Notes under the pieces: generated by a model
What the model saw: only the letters and a program-made list of their open reading frames with translations
Databases searched by the model: none
What the model was told of the DNA's origin: nothing
Position numbers and translations under genes: made by a program
Assembly: GCA_965249765.1 (NCBI GenBank)
Contig: CBDFMR010000003.1
Coordinates: forward strand, 180,954-244,953
Length of the DNA stretch: 64,000 nt
DNA from: CBDFMR01 sp965249765
GTDB taxonomy: Bacteria > Bacteroidota > Bacteroidia > Chitinophagales > Saprospiraceae
Reading direction: 5' to 3'
In this document: positions 1 to 10,445 of the stretch, piece after piece
Layout of the letters: every line of letters begins with the position of its first letter
Position numbering within the stretch: position 1 is the stretch's first letter

Positions 1-1
1 T

Positions 2-1657
2 CTTATGGTTGACACTGTGGACTATTATGTCGAGTGGACAGGCCCTGGAAATTTATTTTCAAGTGAAGAATCTCCTCTTGTTTTTTTACCTGGTATATAC
101 TCTGCACAAATTACTTTAGAGAATGGTTGTCAGACCATTGATACGGCTCTTGTAACCGAATTAATTATAGCACCTATAACAGAAGTTAGTGATTCTCTAT
201 TTATTCAGTGTGATCCAGATGAAGTAAAATTGAGTGTGCAATCGCAAGAAAACTTGAGCTATCAATGGTTTGGCCCGTTGGGGTTTGCTTCCGATGAGGC
301 GACACCCATTGTAGATGCTCCAGGTATGTACATTGTGATATCTACAGCGGATAATCAGTGCTCTACTATTGATACAATACAAGTGCTGCTCTCTGTAGAT
401 ACGCCGTCTATTACAGTATCGGCTTCAGGGCCATTGACATGTGAGGACACTTTAGTCAACCTGACAGTTCAATCGGCAGATAGTATAGTTTCATATTTGT
501 GGGAGGGCCCCGGAAATATTACTGGCATCCAAGATATGCTCGATGTCGATGTTCCCGGGAGCTATACAGTTACTGTCACAGGTGATAATGGATGTACAAC
601 AACTCAATCATTAGGTGTAAGTGCAGATACGCTTTCTCCAGAGTTTTCTTTTGATGATAATTATAAATTTATCTGTGATCAACCGGTACTAAATATTGGA
701 GGTACGGCTTTAGGTCCTGGAGATTTTACATATGCGTGGATGACAGACAATGGTGAAATATTGAGCGATCCCTCGCAAGCGCAGATCAATATTGGGCAGG
801 TAGGCACATATGTGGTGCTAGTTTCCAGTAACGAAAACGGTTGTACTTCATTAGAGGAGATTTTGATAGATCGAGAATATAATCAACTTAGCTCGACAAT
901 AGAAGTCACTTCCCCATCTTGTAAGGATGGTAGTGATGGGTCAATAGAATTTATATCCGTGAGTGGAGGTTCTTCACCGTATATGTATTCGGTTGACAAT
1001 GTGACTCAGACTGATCCGATGTTTACCTACCTTATGTCAGGAAACTATACTTTAGAAGTAGTAGATAGCCTTGGGTGTGGTGGGACGTCTGTTGCCAATA
1101 TTGATGATGGTTTTTTATTGACCCTTGACGTTGGTCCCGATGTCTCGTTAACACTAGGAGAGTCGTATGAGGTCATTCCCCAATCCAATGACGAAATTTC
1201 GGATTTGCCCACAATTGAGTGGTCTTCACCCGATAATCTGGATTGCATCGATTGTTTTGCTAACACTTTTTCACCTACAATGGATCAGATCTACGCTTTA
1301 TCAATAACCAATGATATAGGTTGTACGGCAAGTGACGATTTGATGATTACAGTTGTAGTAGAAGATGTCATCTTTGTCCCTAACGTATTTTCACCCAATG
1401 GAGACATGGTGAATGATGAACTAATTATTGGTTATAGTGATGCCGTCAATCTGATAAAAAAGCTCCTCATTTATGACCGATGGGGCAATCTAGTTTTTGA
1501 GCAGAAAAATATACTTCCAAATACCTCCGACATCAGTTGGGATGGGTACTTTCATGGTCAACTCTTGAGCCAAGGGGTTTACGTGTATTTGATTGATGTT
1601 CAACTGCTTAATGGGGAAGTTAAGTCATTTATTGGTGACCTGACAATTTTACGTTAA
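2..1657 (+). CDS. Large secreted protein, C-terminal part, type B T9SS sorting domain
   Basis: The reading frame is open from the left edge, so this is only the C-terminal 550 residues or so of a longer surface or secreted protein. It consists of Cys-containing Ig/PKD-like modules of about 80-90 residues (recurring YxWxGP and PGxYxVxV patterns). It ends in a typical gliding-motility-associated C-terminal domain: VPNVFSPNGD near residue 458, YDRWGNLVF about 40 residues later, then WDG and GVYVYLI, closing on LTILR. In the family this domain directs type IX secretion and surface anchoring. The last 180 coding bases lie inside a 277-bp duplication created by the neighbouring IS, and the stop codon is retained in this copy, so the gene was not broken. 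The next gene (3884) has the same architecture and orientation. Substrate or binding function unknown. Confidence 0.85.
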   Translation, partial: LMVDTVDYYVEWTGPGNLFSSEESPLVFLPGIYSAQITLENGCQTIDTALVTELIIAPITEVSDSLFIQCDPDEVKLSVQSQENLSYQWFGPLGFASDEATPIVDAPGMYIVISTADNQCSTIDTIQVLLSVDTPSITVSASGPLTCEDTLVNLTVQSADSIVSYLWEGPGNITGIQDMLDVDVPGSYTVTVTGDNGCTTTQSLGVSADTLSPEFSFDDNYKFICDQPVLNIGGTALGPGDFTYAWMTDNGEILSDPSQAQINIGQVGTYVVLVSSNENGCTSLEEILIDREYNQLSSTIEVTSPSCKDGSDGSIEFISVSGGSSPYMYSVDNVTQTDPMFTYLMSGNYTLEVVDSLGCGGTSVANIDDGFLLTLDVGPDVSLTLGESYEVIPQSNDEISDLPTIEWSSPDNLDCIDCFANTFSPTMDQIYALSITNDIGCTASDDLMITVVVEDVIFVPNVFSPNGDMVNDELIIGYSDAVNLIKKLLIYDRWGNLVFEQKNILPNTSDISWDGYFHGQLLSQGVYVYLIDVQLLNGEVKSFIGDLTILR

Positions 1658-1754
1658 GCGAGGCATCATTTGGCACGGATAGTGTATCTTATCTATTGTA
1701 TATTTACATGCTTTTCAATTATGTCATTTGAAAATATTCAACTACTATATTTAT
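1478..1754. repeat. Long target-site duplication of the IS1634-family element, left copy
   Basis: This 277-bp segment is repeated at 3580-3856 with no gaps and three mismatches (1582 C/T, 1672 G/T, 1753 A/T). The left copy ends exactly at the left inverted repeat of the IS and the right copy begins exactly after the right inverted repeat, which is what a target duplication must look like. It carries the last 180 coding bases of the upstream gene with its stop, plus about 97 bp of downstream DNA. IS1634 and IS1549 are the known transposons that make direct repeats of this size. Confidence 0.85.
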
Positions 1755-3579
1755 CTTGACTTTGACACTTGTATGAGAGAAATCGTCTGAAACCCTTGCA
1801 GGGTAAGGGTTTAGTTTTTTTATAGTGTAAATTGTATTGCGAAGACAGTTTGTTTTTCTAAGAAATTATTAATATAATGTAGTTATTATGGCTACAATTC
1901 GTATTGATAAAAAGAAGTCCGGACACTATATGAGTCTGATTCATTCCTATCGCGATGAAAACGGCGTTGCGCGAATGAAAACCCTAGCCAATTTGGGCAA
2001 GGCAGAGGACTATAACCCTGAGACACTTAAGAAAATGGGATCCAGACTGTACGCTCTAGGGGGTGGCAATCCCTTAGACTTGATGGGTACTGAGGTGGAG
2101 GAAGTGGGCAGGTTCAATTTTGGTTATGTGCAATTAGTTGACAGCGTGCTGCACACATTTAAGCTGGACCAGGTCTTTGCCAGAATAAAAAGAAAGCACC
2201 ACCTGACCTTTGATTTATACGAAGCGGTGTTGCTGATGTTGGTCGAGCGCTTTAATGTTCCCAACAGTAAACTGGCTAATTATCACAATCAGGCTGAATA
2301 TTACTCGGTACAAGACATAAAACTCCATTGGTTGTACCGTGCCTTGGATAAGCTGGACCAATATAGCCACGCCATACAGCAAAGTATATATATGACCGGT
2401 CGCAATTTATTCAATCAAAAATTAGATATTGTTTTTTATGATGTAACGACTTTTTATTTTGATAGTGATGTAGAACAAGAAAACACATTAAGAAAAAAGG
2501 GATACTCCAAGGATGGTAAAATAGGAAAGACTCAAGTGGTATTAGGAATGCTCATGGATCGTAACAAGCAACCGGTGGCCTATCATATATTCGAGGGAAA
2601 CACTGCCGAAGTCAAGACGATAAGTAAAATACTGGAACAGGTAAAAAAGCAATATAGTATCGACAAGGTCATCGTAGTAGCTGACCGAGCCATGTTATCA
2701 GAACAAAACATTGACCTGATCAGTGGGCAAATGGACTTTCCATTCATATTTGGTGAAAAGCTAAAAATGATGAAAACGCCCGCCAAAGAAGCATTGGTAG
2801 ATAAGAGCCGCTATAACAATGAATGGGTGTATCAAAAAGATGGAAAACCAATAAAGCTAAAATACACTACACTAATGTACCAGGGACGGAAAGTGATCTG
2901 CACCTACAGTGAAAAAAGGGCACGCAAAGACCGTCATGAAAGAGAAAAACGCCTAATAAAGGCACAGTACTTCATGGACAACCCTTCCCAGTTAAAAAAG
3001 AAAGCCTCTTACCATTACTTGAACAAAACGGGCAAGGACAGCTACCAGCTCAACGAAAAAAAGATCAAGCAGGACCAAATGTACGATGGCTTTTTAGCCA
3101 TCAGTACCAATGTAGACAACTTGAGTGTTGTGCAAATATTAGATCAATACCGTCACTTATTTTTAATCGAACAAGGCTTTAGAACCATGAAAAGCATCTT
3201 GGAAGTCAGACCAATGTTTCATTGGACAGACAAAAGAATCCGCGGCCACATTGCTATGTGCTTTATGGCCTTGGCACTATTAAGACATGTCGAGATCAGA
3301 CTTGAGAAAAACAAAACACCGCTCTCAGAGCTTACCATTCTAAAAACACTCGACAGGATGCAGTCTAGCAAGATTACCCAAGATGGAAAGGACTTTTACC
3401 TACGCAGTGCTATGGATTCAAACCAACAAGTACTGATAGATAAATTCAAATTGAAAAAAATCAAACCCCTCAATTACAACAGCCTGACAATCAGATAGTT
3501 ATAGACAACGTATTGCGAAAACGAAAAACTTAACTGCTTGATAATCAAATGTTTATGGCTAAAACGTGTCAAAGTCAAG
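1755..3579 (+). mobile_element. IS1634-family insertion sequence, complete copy
   Basis: 1825-bp element bounded by inverted repeats that share CTTGACTTTGACAC (left end at 1755; right end read on the other strand from 3579). It contains one transposase gene. The 14-bp core is perfect, and beyond it the two ends diverge (TTGTATG against GTTTTAG). The same element is present at 55069-59806 in the opposite orientation, split by two other IS. This copy is flanked by a 277-bp direct repeat. Confidence 0.9.
1888..3498 (+). CDS. IS1634-family DDE transposase
   Basis: 536-residue transposase of the IS1634 group of the IS4 superfamily (DDE_Tnp_1 fold). It catalyses cut and strand transfer of the surrounding element. 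Candidate catalytic residues are the Asp in VFYDVTTFYF (about residue 186), the Asp in VVADRAM (about residue 266), and the Glu in LIEQGFRTMKS (about residue 430), followed by the usual Y/R-rich region and IRGHIAMCFMAL. Length fits the family. It is the only gene in the element and starts about 130 bp inside the left inverted repeat. The translated halves of the second, interrupted copy at 56928-59673 match this protein outside the insertion, so both copies are recent relatives. It appears intact and potentially active. Confidence 0.93.
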   Translation: MATIRIDKKKSGHYMSLIHSYRDENGVARMKTLANLGKAEDYNPETLKKMGSRLYALGGGNPLDLMGTEVEEVGRFNFGYVQLVDSVLHTFKLDQVFARIKRKHHLTFDLYEAVLLMLVERFNVPNSKLANYHNQAEYYSVQDIKLHWLYRALDKLDQYSHAIQQSIYMTGRNLFNQKLDIVFYDVTTFYFDSDVEQENTLRKKGYSKDGKIGKTQVVLGMLMDRNKQPVAYHIFEGNTAEVKTISKILEQVKKQYSIDKVIVVADRAMLSEQNIDLISGQMDFPFIFGEKLKMMKTPAKEALVDKSRYNNEWVYQKDGKPIKLKYTTLMYQGRKVICTYSEKRARKDRHEREKRLIKAQYFMDNPSQLKKKASYHYLNKTGKDSYQLNEKKIKQDQMYDGFLAISTNVDNLSVVQILDQYRHLFLIEQGFRTMKSILEVRPMFHWTDKRIRGHIAMCFMALALLRHVEIRLEKNKTPLSELTILKTLDRMQSSKITQDGKDFYLRSAMDSNQQVLIDKFKLKKIKPLNYNSLTIR

Positions 3580-3856
3580 CGATGGGGCAATCTAGTTTTT
3601 GAGCAGAAAAATATACTTCCAAATACCTCCGACATCAGTTGGGATGGGTACTTTCATGGTCAACTCTTGAGCCAAGGGGTTTATGTGTATTTGATTGATG
3701 TTCAACTGCTTAATGGGGAAGTTAAGTCATTTATTGGTGACCTGACAATTTTACGTTAAGCGAGGCATCATTTTGCACGGATAGTGTATCTTATCTATTG
3801 TATATTTACATGCTTTTCAATTATGTCATTTGAAAATATTCAACTACTATATTTTT
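3580..3856. repeat. Long target-site duplication, right copy, with orphan gene tail
   Basis: Right copy of the 277-bp duplication. Positions 3580-3759 repeat the last 59 codons and the stop of the adhesin-like gene that ends at 1657. They have no start of their own; an apparent ORF from 3538 begins inside the right end of the IS and is an artefact. The remainder restores the original spacer in front of the gene at 3884, so that gene keeps its own upstream DNA. Confidence 0.85.
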
Positions 3857-3883
3857 AGAACTCGTCCTATATAATTAATACTG

Positions 3884-6800
3884 ATGAAAAGATTTTTACC
3901 ACTAGCTCTTTTTCTATTTGTTTACTCGTTAGTTGGAGCGCAAAATACTGTCGAGGTATTCATTTGGGAAGATTTAAACGGAAACGGAATTCAAGATCTA
4001 GGAGAAACAGGAATAGACACTGCTACGCCAGAGTTGTGGGAAGACACTAATGGCTCAGGAGCCATAGATGTCGGTGATACACAGATAGGTGTGTTGACGC
4101 ATACCGGTATACCAGTATTAGGTACCTACAGTATCCCTGCTCTTGACGGAAGCTATGCTGTCTTGTTCTGTGTGCCACCACCTGGAGTTTTGAACTACTT
4201 TCCAACGGATTTTGATAATGATGGGAATAATACTCAGGCTACAGACGGAGATAGAGATAGCGATGCGATGACCGTGGCTGGAGTACCGCCAGGTGCTTGT
4301 GCTTCGGCTCATGCCACATCTTATATCTTTGCACTATCAGGTGCTATCGTATTTAGAAATGTAGACGCCGGATACTTTTTTCCAGTTACAGTTGAGGGGG
4401 AAATATGGCATGATATTGATGCAGATGGAATGGAAGAGGGTGAAGGAGGTTTTCCAGAAAATGCAATGATTTGCTTAGTAGATTGTAATACTGGAGCAGC
4501 TGCTCTAGCTGCGGACGGTACTGTATTGGCTTGTATTGACCGGAACGGTATTTGGGGATGGCCAGATCAGGTTTGGCCGGGTGAGTACGAGGTTATCATC
4601 ACCCTTCCATCGATACCGCAGCAATCTTATCTTTCAGACGAAGATTATAGCGGAGGTAATACTCAAGCTACAGATGTAGACGATGATAGTGATTTTTTTA
4701 ATGACGGATCTGGGTTGCTTTCTTCTCACTGTTTCACTTTAAATTCTGGAGAGACTGAGAGCGATGTAGATGCCGGACTATTTTATCCCGTCACTATTGG
4801 TGATTTTGTATGGCATGATGCTAATGCTGACGGCATACAGAATACAGGAGCTGGAGGATTTCCTAATGAAACTGGAAATGGCTTAGTTGGTATCGACATC
4901 AGTATACTTGATGATATGGGAAATCCAGTTTTCGATGTTAACGGAAATTTGGTAGGACTAGAAACGACTGATGCCGTGGGTGCATATGACTTTGTGGACT
5001 TGATACCGGGACAATATAGTTTGACATTCAATATAATTTCTCCCTGGCAGGGATCACCTATGTTGGATCCTGACCCGTTGTTTAATTCAAATGATAGTGA
5101 TGCTGATCCCAATACTGGTATTACTCCCTTATTTACAGTTATATCCGGCCAAGATATTAATCAAGTAGATTTTGGATTGTGGCGTACTGTTTCAGTGGGA
5201 GGTGTCATATCTGTTTTTGATGATGCATGTGTTTTTATTTCAAATCCCGCCGGAGTACAACTAGAAATATGGGAGGATGTGAATAATGATGATGTACCAG
5301 ATAATAACTTGGGCGTAACGGTATCTTCCGATGGAACTGGAGCATATTGTTTCACCGACCTTGTACCTGGGAATTATCAAGTTGCAATTCTTGAGACAAA
5401 TTTTGGGATTGGCGGGACTCTGCTAGGTACGGTACCAGGATATAATATATGTGGTTCAGGAGTTGAAATAGATCCAGATAACGATATCGCAGGAGATGAT
5501 AATACGTCTACATCAGGTACAACAGCCGATGTGTTTAGTCTGGCAATTACTTTATGGTGTGGAGAGGAACCAGGAACAGATGGGGTAGAAAATAAAACCT
5601 TGGATTTTTCAATGGTCCAGAGTTGTGATAATGTAGTCATTCCACCCGCTTCTATTTGTGATTCTCTATCGTTATTGCCTTATAGCGATCTATTCCCCAT
5701 ATGTAACCTCAATACATTGGAAAATTATTGCGCTGTAATGCACCCTTGGCCATCCAGTAATTCCAATTCACAGCTTTGTCCAGGTGGAGGTATATTTAAC
5801 AATACTTCATGGTTTTCATTTATCGCAGGAGGAACGAATGTTCAGATGCAATTTGTCCCAGACAATTGTGTTCCTAGGGGGCAAAATCAAGTGGGTATTC
5901 AAGCAGGGATATATACAGACTGTAGTCTTACTACCTCGGTATTTTGTCAACATAATTGTAGCACGGCGCCAATAAATATTTCTGCAACCTTAATTCCTGG
6001 AGAAGAGTACTTTGTTTTTTTTGACGGCTGTGCAGGATCAGTTTGCGAAGTAGAAGTAAATATAGTTTCTGGTGGTGGGGATTTTGAATTACCGAATGAC
6101 ATAACTATAGAAAGTAGTCTTCCAGCCAATAATGATACTATTGATATTTGTCCAGGTAAGACAATTGATTTTAGTCTAATAGGTATTGACCTAGATGATC
6201 TGGATTATCACTGGACAATATCGGGAAATAATCCTCCTGCCTTCATAGACTTGACAAATCAAAACCAAAATTCTGTGACGTTTCCAGATGAGGGGAACTG
6301 GGATATATGCTTTGTGTATGCCGAGAATAAATGTGACTTCACCAACAACACTCAGCAATGTCTCACCGTGAATTCGGAGTATGTTCCGGATGAATTATTC
6401 ATGGATTATTATTTGTGCCGAGAAAATTTTGTACCAGCAGATTCAGGTCCTCAAGATGAAGACCCCAATTTGGATGGAGATATTGGATGGCATGGACCTC
6501 CATTCACAGGACCATCTGATCCTTTCCCAATTGTTAATACTGCTACCAATGCAGATGGATGTTCTTATGAACAAATTATCACGGTTTTTGAATATCCCTC
6601 ACCAGAGGTAGGTATTGTAGATACCGCATATTGTACGGGGTCAAACTTTGTTACCGGCGGAGGTCTGGTTATCTTCGATATTGGCCCACCTCCTGGTCTG
6701 ACATTTAATGATTGGTTACCAGATGCTGGATTGAATGGGTGTGACAGTATGACGAATTATACTGTAGTTGAAATTGTAAATTCGTATGAAATAGAAAAAC

Positions 6801-9800
6801 TGTTGTGCTCAAATGGATGTCTAAATATCAGACCTTTGGAATTGTTTCCAGGAAGGTCAAGCTTGTACGATAATGTTACAGTCACATGGATTGATGGGAC
6901 AGGGACGGTATTGGCTACCGGTCCTTATCCACTAGAAGTAATGGTTTGTCAGAGTACTACAGTGTATCTTACGGTCACTGTCGAGCATAAGGGTGTTTCT
7001 TGTGAATTTGATGGAGGGTCTTTAGACGTAGATATCGATGCTCTCATACCTCCCGCACTCCAAGCAGACCCGTATATGCGAGAAATATGCGAAGGCGAAG
7101 ATTTGCAGACTTACTCTATTATTGATCCATCAGACCCTGACATTTCATTTGTTTGGGATATTACCTCACCAGGAGAATTACTACCACCTTCAGGGGAATT
7201 GACAGCTAATGTAGACTGGCATGGAGCTTCAGGAGTACAGACAATTTCAGTGTATGCGGTAAATTCATGTGGAACCGGACCTCCGACAAATTTAGTGGTG
7301 ACCATTACATCTGCTCCCACGGCAGAGGTTACTGCTTCAGATCTGACCTGTATTACTGACAATGCTATTATCGAGTATACAGGCAGTAATATAAATATTG
7401 ATGGCTACACATGGGATTTCGGTGGTGGAACGGCAGTTGGATCTGATGGAGGACCTTACGATGTAACATGGGGGTCAGCAGGATTATATTATGTGTCCTT
7501 AATGGTCGAGGAAAATGGATGTATGTCAGAGATGGTTTTGGATTCTGTGGAGGTAGCTGACGTTTTACCACCGCCAGTAATCAACTGTGGAAACATAACG
7601 ACTGATATGGTAGAATTTACTTGGACAGATGTTCAAGGAGCTACGGGATATTCAGTGGATGTTGTTAGTGGTCAATCAGGAACATTGACTGGAACTACTT
7701 ACTCAGTGACAGGATTAGGAGTCAACACGATCGTTGAGATTATAGTTACGGCAGAAGGACCCGCACCATGTGGCAATAGCCTCGAATCGGTGCCTGTACA
7801 ATGTCAAACTCAAGATTGTACTCCACCGGTAGTTTCGGTATCGGTACCAAATGCCATGGTAGATACTACTTGTCTTGATGCGTCAGCAGCTTCGTTCATC
7901 TTCAATGTCGATGTAAATCCTGTTGAGCCTGGTACTGGTACCTTTAGTGGTCCAAGTGTAGATACATCTACGGGTGAGTTTGATCCTAATTCCGCTGACA
8001 TAGGTCAGAATATTATAAATTATGCCTACGTTACTGATGATGGATGCAGTGCTAATGCTAATGTCGTTGTTTGGGTTTTTCAACCACCAACGGCTGATTT
8101 TGACGAACAAGATAATTTAACTCAAGTATGTGTAGGGCAGGAGGTAACCTTCGACTGGAATGGCGCTGGTAATCCTGATGAATATATTTGGGATGCCGAA
8201 GGTCAATTATTACAATCATTTCCTTCTCAGATGTTGTCATGGCCCACAGCAGGTGACTATGTTGTATCCCTAGTAACAGCGGAGAATGGTTGTGAGTCGT
8301 CAGAGCCTTTTACCTACTCAATAGAAGTATTGGCTCCTTTATCTATTCCAGAAATCATATGTACAGAAAGTACGACTACTTCAGTGACCTTTGAGTGGAC
8401 AAGTGTAACTAACTCTCAGGATTATACAGTAGAAATAAGTATTGATGGAGGAACTCCAACGGTAAGTACAGAAACTGGTACAACGATCGATGTCACCGGA
8501 TTGACAGAAGGACAAAATGTAACCATTACAGTAACTGCAAATCCTACTGCGGGCTATCCTTGTCCTGAAACAATTGACAATGATATGTGTACAGCATCAA
8601 GTTGTGTACAGGGGTTGACTTTTAATTATAATGTGGCAGATGGTCAAGAATATTGTATTGATGCTGCATTATCCACCATTGACTTTGATGTAAGTGTGAC
8701 CGGAGGAACTGGTTTGATGGTAGCTGATGCCTGGTCGGCATCAGGAGGTACAATGGATAATAATGGGGTATGGGATCCTTCAGGCTTGACGCAAGGGATT
8801 TATACTATTACTTATGATTATAATGAAGGGCAGTGTCCATATCAGTCAACAACCACCGTGGAATTGATAACCTTACCTGTTGCTGATTTCCTAGTTGACA
8901 ATTTGATGATTTGCGTTGACAATACAGTCAATATTGTCTATACGGGTGACCTGAGCACAGGATATCAATTTGCTTGGACATTTGACAATGCTACAGTGCT
9001 GAGTGGATCAGGAGCTGGACCATATGAGGTACAATGGGACGGACCTGGAATTTACAATATTGAGGTTATCGTTGATAATAATGGATGTGAGTCTACTCCT
9101 GTATCTAGGATGGTAACAGTAGAAGACGTCATAGCACCTGTGGTATTTGTCGGATGTCAGACAGATTTAGATCAAGTAACTTTTGAATGGGCTGCAAGTT
9201 CATGCGCAACTGAGTATTTGATTTCTTATAGCATAAATGGAGGAGCAACTCAGAATACGACGAGTACTGCGACCACATTTAATGTTCCTGGTCTTAGCGA
9301 GAATGATGTGGTCGACATCACTGTGGATATAAATAGTAGTGGTACATGTCTATGCCTAGGAACCGTGGCCATGGATCAGTGCATTGCACAATCATGTCCT
9401 CCAATACAAGTGGATCCTTCTTCTCCCGTGACCGAGTTTTGTAACAATGATGCACCTAGTCCGTTTATAGTTGACCCAAGAATAAGCGGAGGATCAGGAG
9501 GCGGAGTTGGTATGTGGATTGGAAGTTCTGCAATCGATCCATTTACTGGGGAATTTGATCCAGTAATGACTGTTGTAGGAGCCAATACCTTTACTTACGA
9601 ATACAGCGAGAGTGGATGTGACTACGAAAGTCTACCATTCACTATTACAGTCTATGACTTTCCAGTACCTGATGCCATTGTTACAAATTCTGGCTGTTTT
9701 ACCAGCCCAGATGGTACTATTGATTTAAGTGCCACAGGTGGAGATGGAGTTTATATCTACATGTTGAACGGAAGCATTGCTAACCCACCCTCGACAGTAC

Positions 9801-10438
9801 CACCAGGAAACTATTCAGTAGAAGTTGAAGATGGGAATGGCTGTATGTCAAGCATTGACGTTGTAGTATTATCTCCGAATGTGGAAACGGTTGATTTGAG
9901 TGGACAGCTACTACTGGAAACTGGTACTCAGCAGACGATTAATATGAGTACAACAGTAGACGGTGCTGATATTGAGAGTATCGTTTGGACTCAGAATGGT
10001 AATGTAGTTTGTGATGACCTGTCGTGCGGAACATATGATTATACTGCTCAGGAAGGTTCTAGTACATTCGAGGTAACTATAACATACAATAACGGTTGTA
10101 TGATAACCGATAATATTATGATCGTTGGACAGACAACGGAAATTACTTCTATTTATGTGCCATCGGTATTCTCACCGAATAATGATGATGTCAATCCTTT
10201 GTTAATTATAGGAACAAGTGATGATATTGTTGCTATATCATATTTCAGGGTATTTGACAGATGGGGCAACAGAATGTTTAGTGTTGACGAATTTATCCCT
10301 GGAGACCCAGGTGCCGCATGGGACGGTAAATTCCAAGGAAGAGACGTAGTTCCTGGTGTTTATGTATTTATACTTGAATACGTAACGGATGATGGGGAAA
10401 AGCACCTCCTAAATGGAGATGTAACAGTAATAAGATAA
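3884..10438 (+). CDS. Giant secreted SdrD-B/FnIII/PKD-like protein with type B T9SS domain
   Basis: 2184 residues with a clear signal peptide (MKRFLPLALFLFVYSLVGAQ). The first 430 residues or so hold SdrD-B-like modules, each starting with a W(E/H)DxNxDGxQ-type calcium-loop sequence (around residues 27, 176, 309 and 461). Next comes a Cys-rich PPC/CUB-like stretch around 590-740, then many Ig/PKD-like and fibronectin-III-like modules (repeated VTFEWxxxxxAxxYxV). The final 95 residues or so are a gliding-motility C-terminal domain (VPSVFSPNNDDVNP, FDRWGNRMF, WDGKFQG, VPGVYVF). By family knowledge it is exported by the type IX system and presented at or released from the cell surface, with a role in adhesion or matrix. 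It follows a similar gene whose tail was duplicated by an IS. Ligand unknown. Confidence 0.9.
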   Translation: MKRFLPLALFLFVYSLVGAQNTVEVFIWEDLNGNGIQDLGETGIDTATPELWEDTNGSGAIDVGDTQIGVLTHTGIPVLGTYSIPALDGSYAVLFCVPPPGVLNYFPTDFDNDGNNTQATDGDRDSDAMTVAGVPPGACASAHATSYIFALSGAIVFRNVDAGYFFPVTVEGEIWHDIDADGMEEGEGGFPENAMICLVDCNTGAAALAADGTVLACIDRNGIWGWPDQVWPGEYEVIITLPSIPQQSYLSDEDYSGGNTQATDVDDDSDFFNDGSGLLSSHCFTLNSGETESDVDAGLFYPVTIGDFVWHDANADGIQNTGAGGFPNETGNGLVGIDISILDDMGNPVFDVNGNLVGLETTDAVGAYDFVDLIPGQYSLTFNIISPWQGSPMLDPDPLFNSNDSDADPNTGITPLFTVISGQDINQVDFGLWRTVSVGGVISVFDDACVFISNPAGVQLEIWEDVNNDDVPDNNLGVTVSSDGTGAYCFTDLVPGNYQVAILETNFGIGGTLLGTVPGYNICGSGVEIDPDNDIAGDDNTSTSGTTADVFSLAITLWCGEEPGTDGVENKTLDFSMVQSCDNVVIPPASICDSLSLLPYSDLFPICNLNTLENYCAVMHPWPSSNSNSQLCPGGGIFNNTSWFSFIAGGTNVQMQFVPDNCVPRGQNQVGIQAGIYTDCSLTTSVFCQHNCSTAPINISATLIPGEEYFVFFDGCAGSVCEVEVNIVSGGGDFELPNDITIESSLPANNDTIDICPGKTIDFSLIGIDLDDLDYHWTISGNNPPAFIDLTNQNQNSVTFPDEGNWDICFVYAENKCDFTNNTQQCLTVNSEYVPDELFMDYYLCRENFVPADSGPQDEDPNLDGDIGWHGPPFTGPSDPFPIVNTATNADGCSYEQIITVFEYPSPEVGIVDTAYCTGSNFVTGGGLVIFDIGPPPGLTFNDWLPDAGLNGCDSMTNYTVVEIVNSYEIEKLLCSNGCLNIRPLELFPGRSSLYDNVTVTWIDGTGTVLATGPYPLEVMVCQSTTVYLTVTVEHKGVSCEFDGGSLDVDIDALIPPALQADPYMREICEGEDLQTYSIIDPSDPDISFVWDITSPGELLPPSGELTANVDWHGASGVQTISVYAVNSCGTGPPTNLVVTITSAPTAEVTASDLTCITDNAIIEYTGSNINIDGYTWDFGGGTAVGSDGGPYDVTWGSAGLYYVSLMVEENGCMSEMVLDSVEVADVLPPPVINCGNITTDMVEFTWTDVQGATGYSVDVVSGQSGTLTGTTYSVTGLGVNTIVEIIVTAEGPAPCGNSLESVPVQCQTQDCTPPVVSVSVPNAMVDTTCLDASAASFIFNVDVNPVEPGTGTFSGPSVDTSTGEFDPNSADIGQNIINYAYVTDDGCSANANVVVWVFQPPTADFDEQDNLTQVCVGQEVTFDWNGAGNPDEYIWDAEGQLLQSFPSQMLSWPTAGDYVVSLVTAENGCESSEPFTYSIEVLAPLSIPEIICTESTTTSVTFEWTSVTNSQDYTVEISIDGGTPTVSTETGTTIDVTGLTEGQNVTITVTANPTAGYPCPETIDNDMCTASSCVQGLTFNYNVADGQEYCIDAALSTIDFDVSVTGGTGLMVADAWSASGGTMDNNGVWDPSGLTQGIYTITYDYNEGQCPYQSTTTVELITLPVADFLVDNLMICVDNTVNIVYTGDLSTGYQFAWTFDNATVLSGSGAGPYEVQWDGPGIYNIEVIVDNNGCESTPVSRMVTVEDVIAPVVFVGCQTDLDQVTFEWAASSCATEYLISYSINGGATQNTTSTATTFNVPGLSENDVVDITVDINSSGTCLCLGTVAMDQCIAQSCPPIQVDPSSPVTEFCNNDAPSPFIVDPRISGGSGGGVGMWIGSSAIDPFTGEFDPVMTVVGANTFTYEYSESGCDYESLPFTITVYDFPVPDAIVTNSGCFTSPDGTIDLSATGGDGVYIYMLNGSIANPPSTVPPGNYSVEVEDGNGCMSSIDVVVLSPNVETVDLSGQLLLETGTQQTINMSTTVDGADIESIVWTQNGNVVCDDLSCGTYDYTAQEGSSTFEVTITYNNGCMITDNIMIVGQTTEITSIYVPSVFSPNNDDVNPLLIIGTSDDIVAISYFRVFDRWGNRMFSVDEFIPGDPGAAWDGKFQGRDVVPGVYVFILEYVTDDGEKHLLNGDVTVIR

Positions 10439-10445
10439 ATAAAGA

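Noticed and set aside
3538..3759. 73-residue ORF after the first IS1634
   Set aside because: It starts inside the IS right end and reads into the duplicated tail of the upstream gene; it is a by-product of the target duplication.
4118..9585. Several 60-110-residue ORFs antisense to the giant adhesin gene
   Set aside because: They have no family features and follow from the low stop density opposite a long Asp/Gly/Thr-rich gene.
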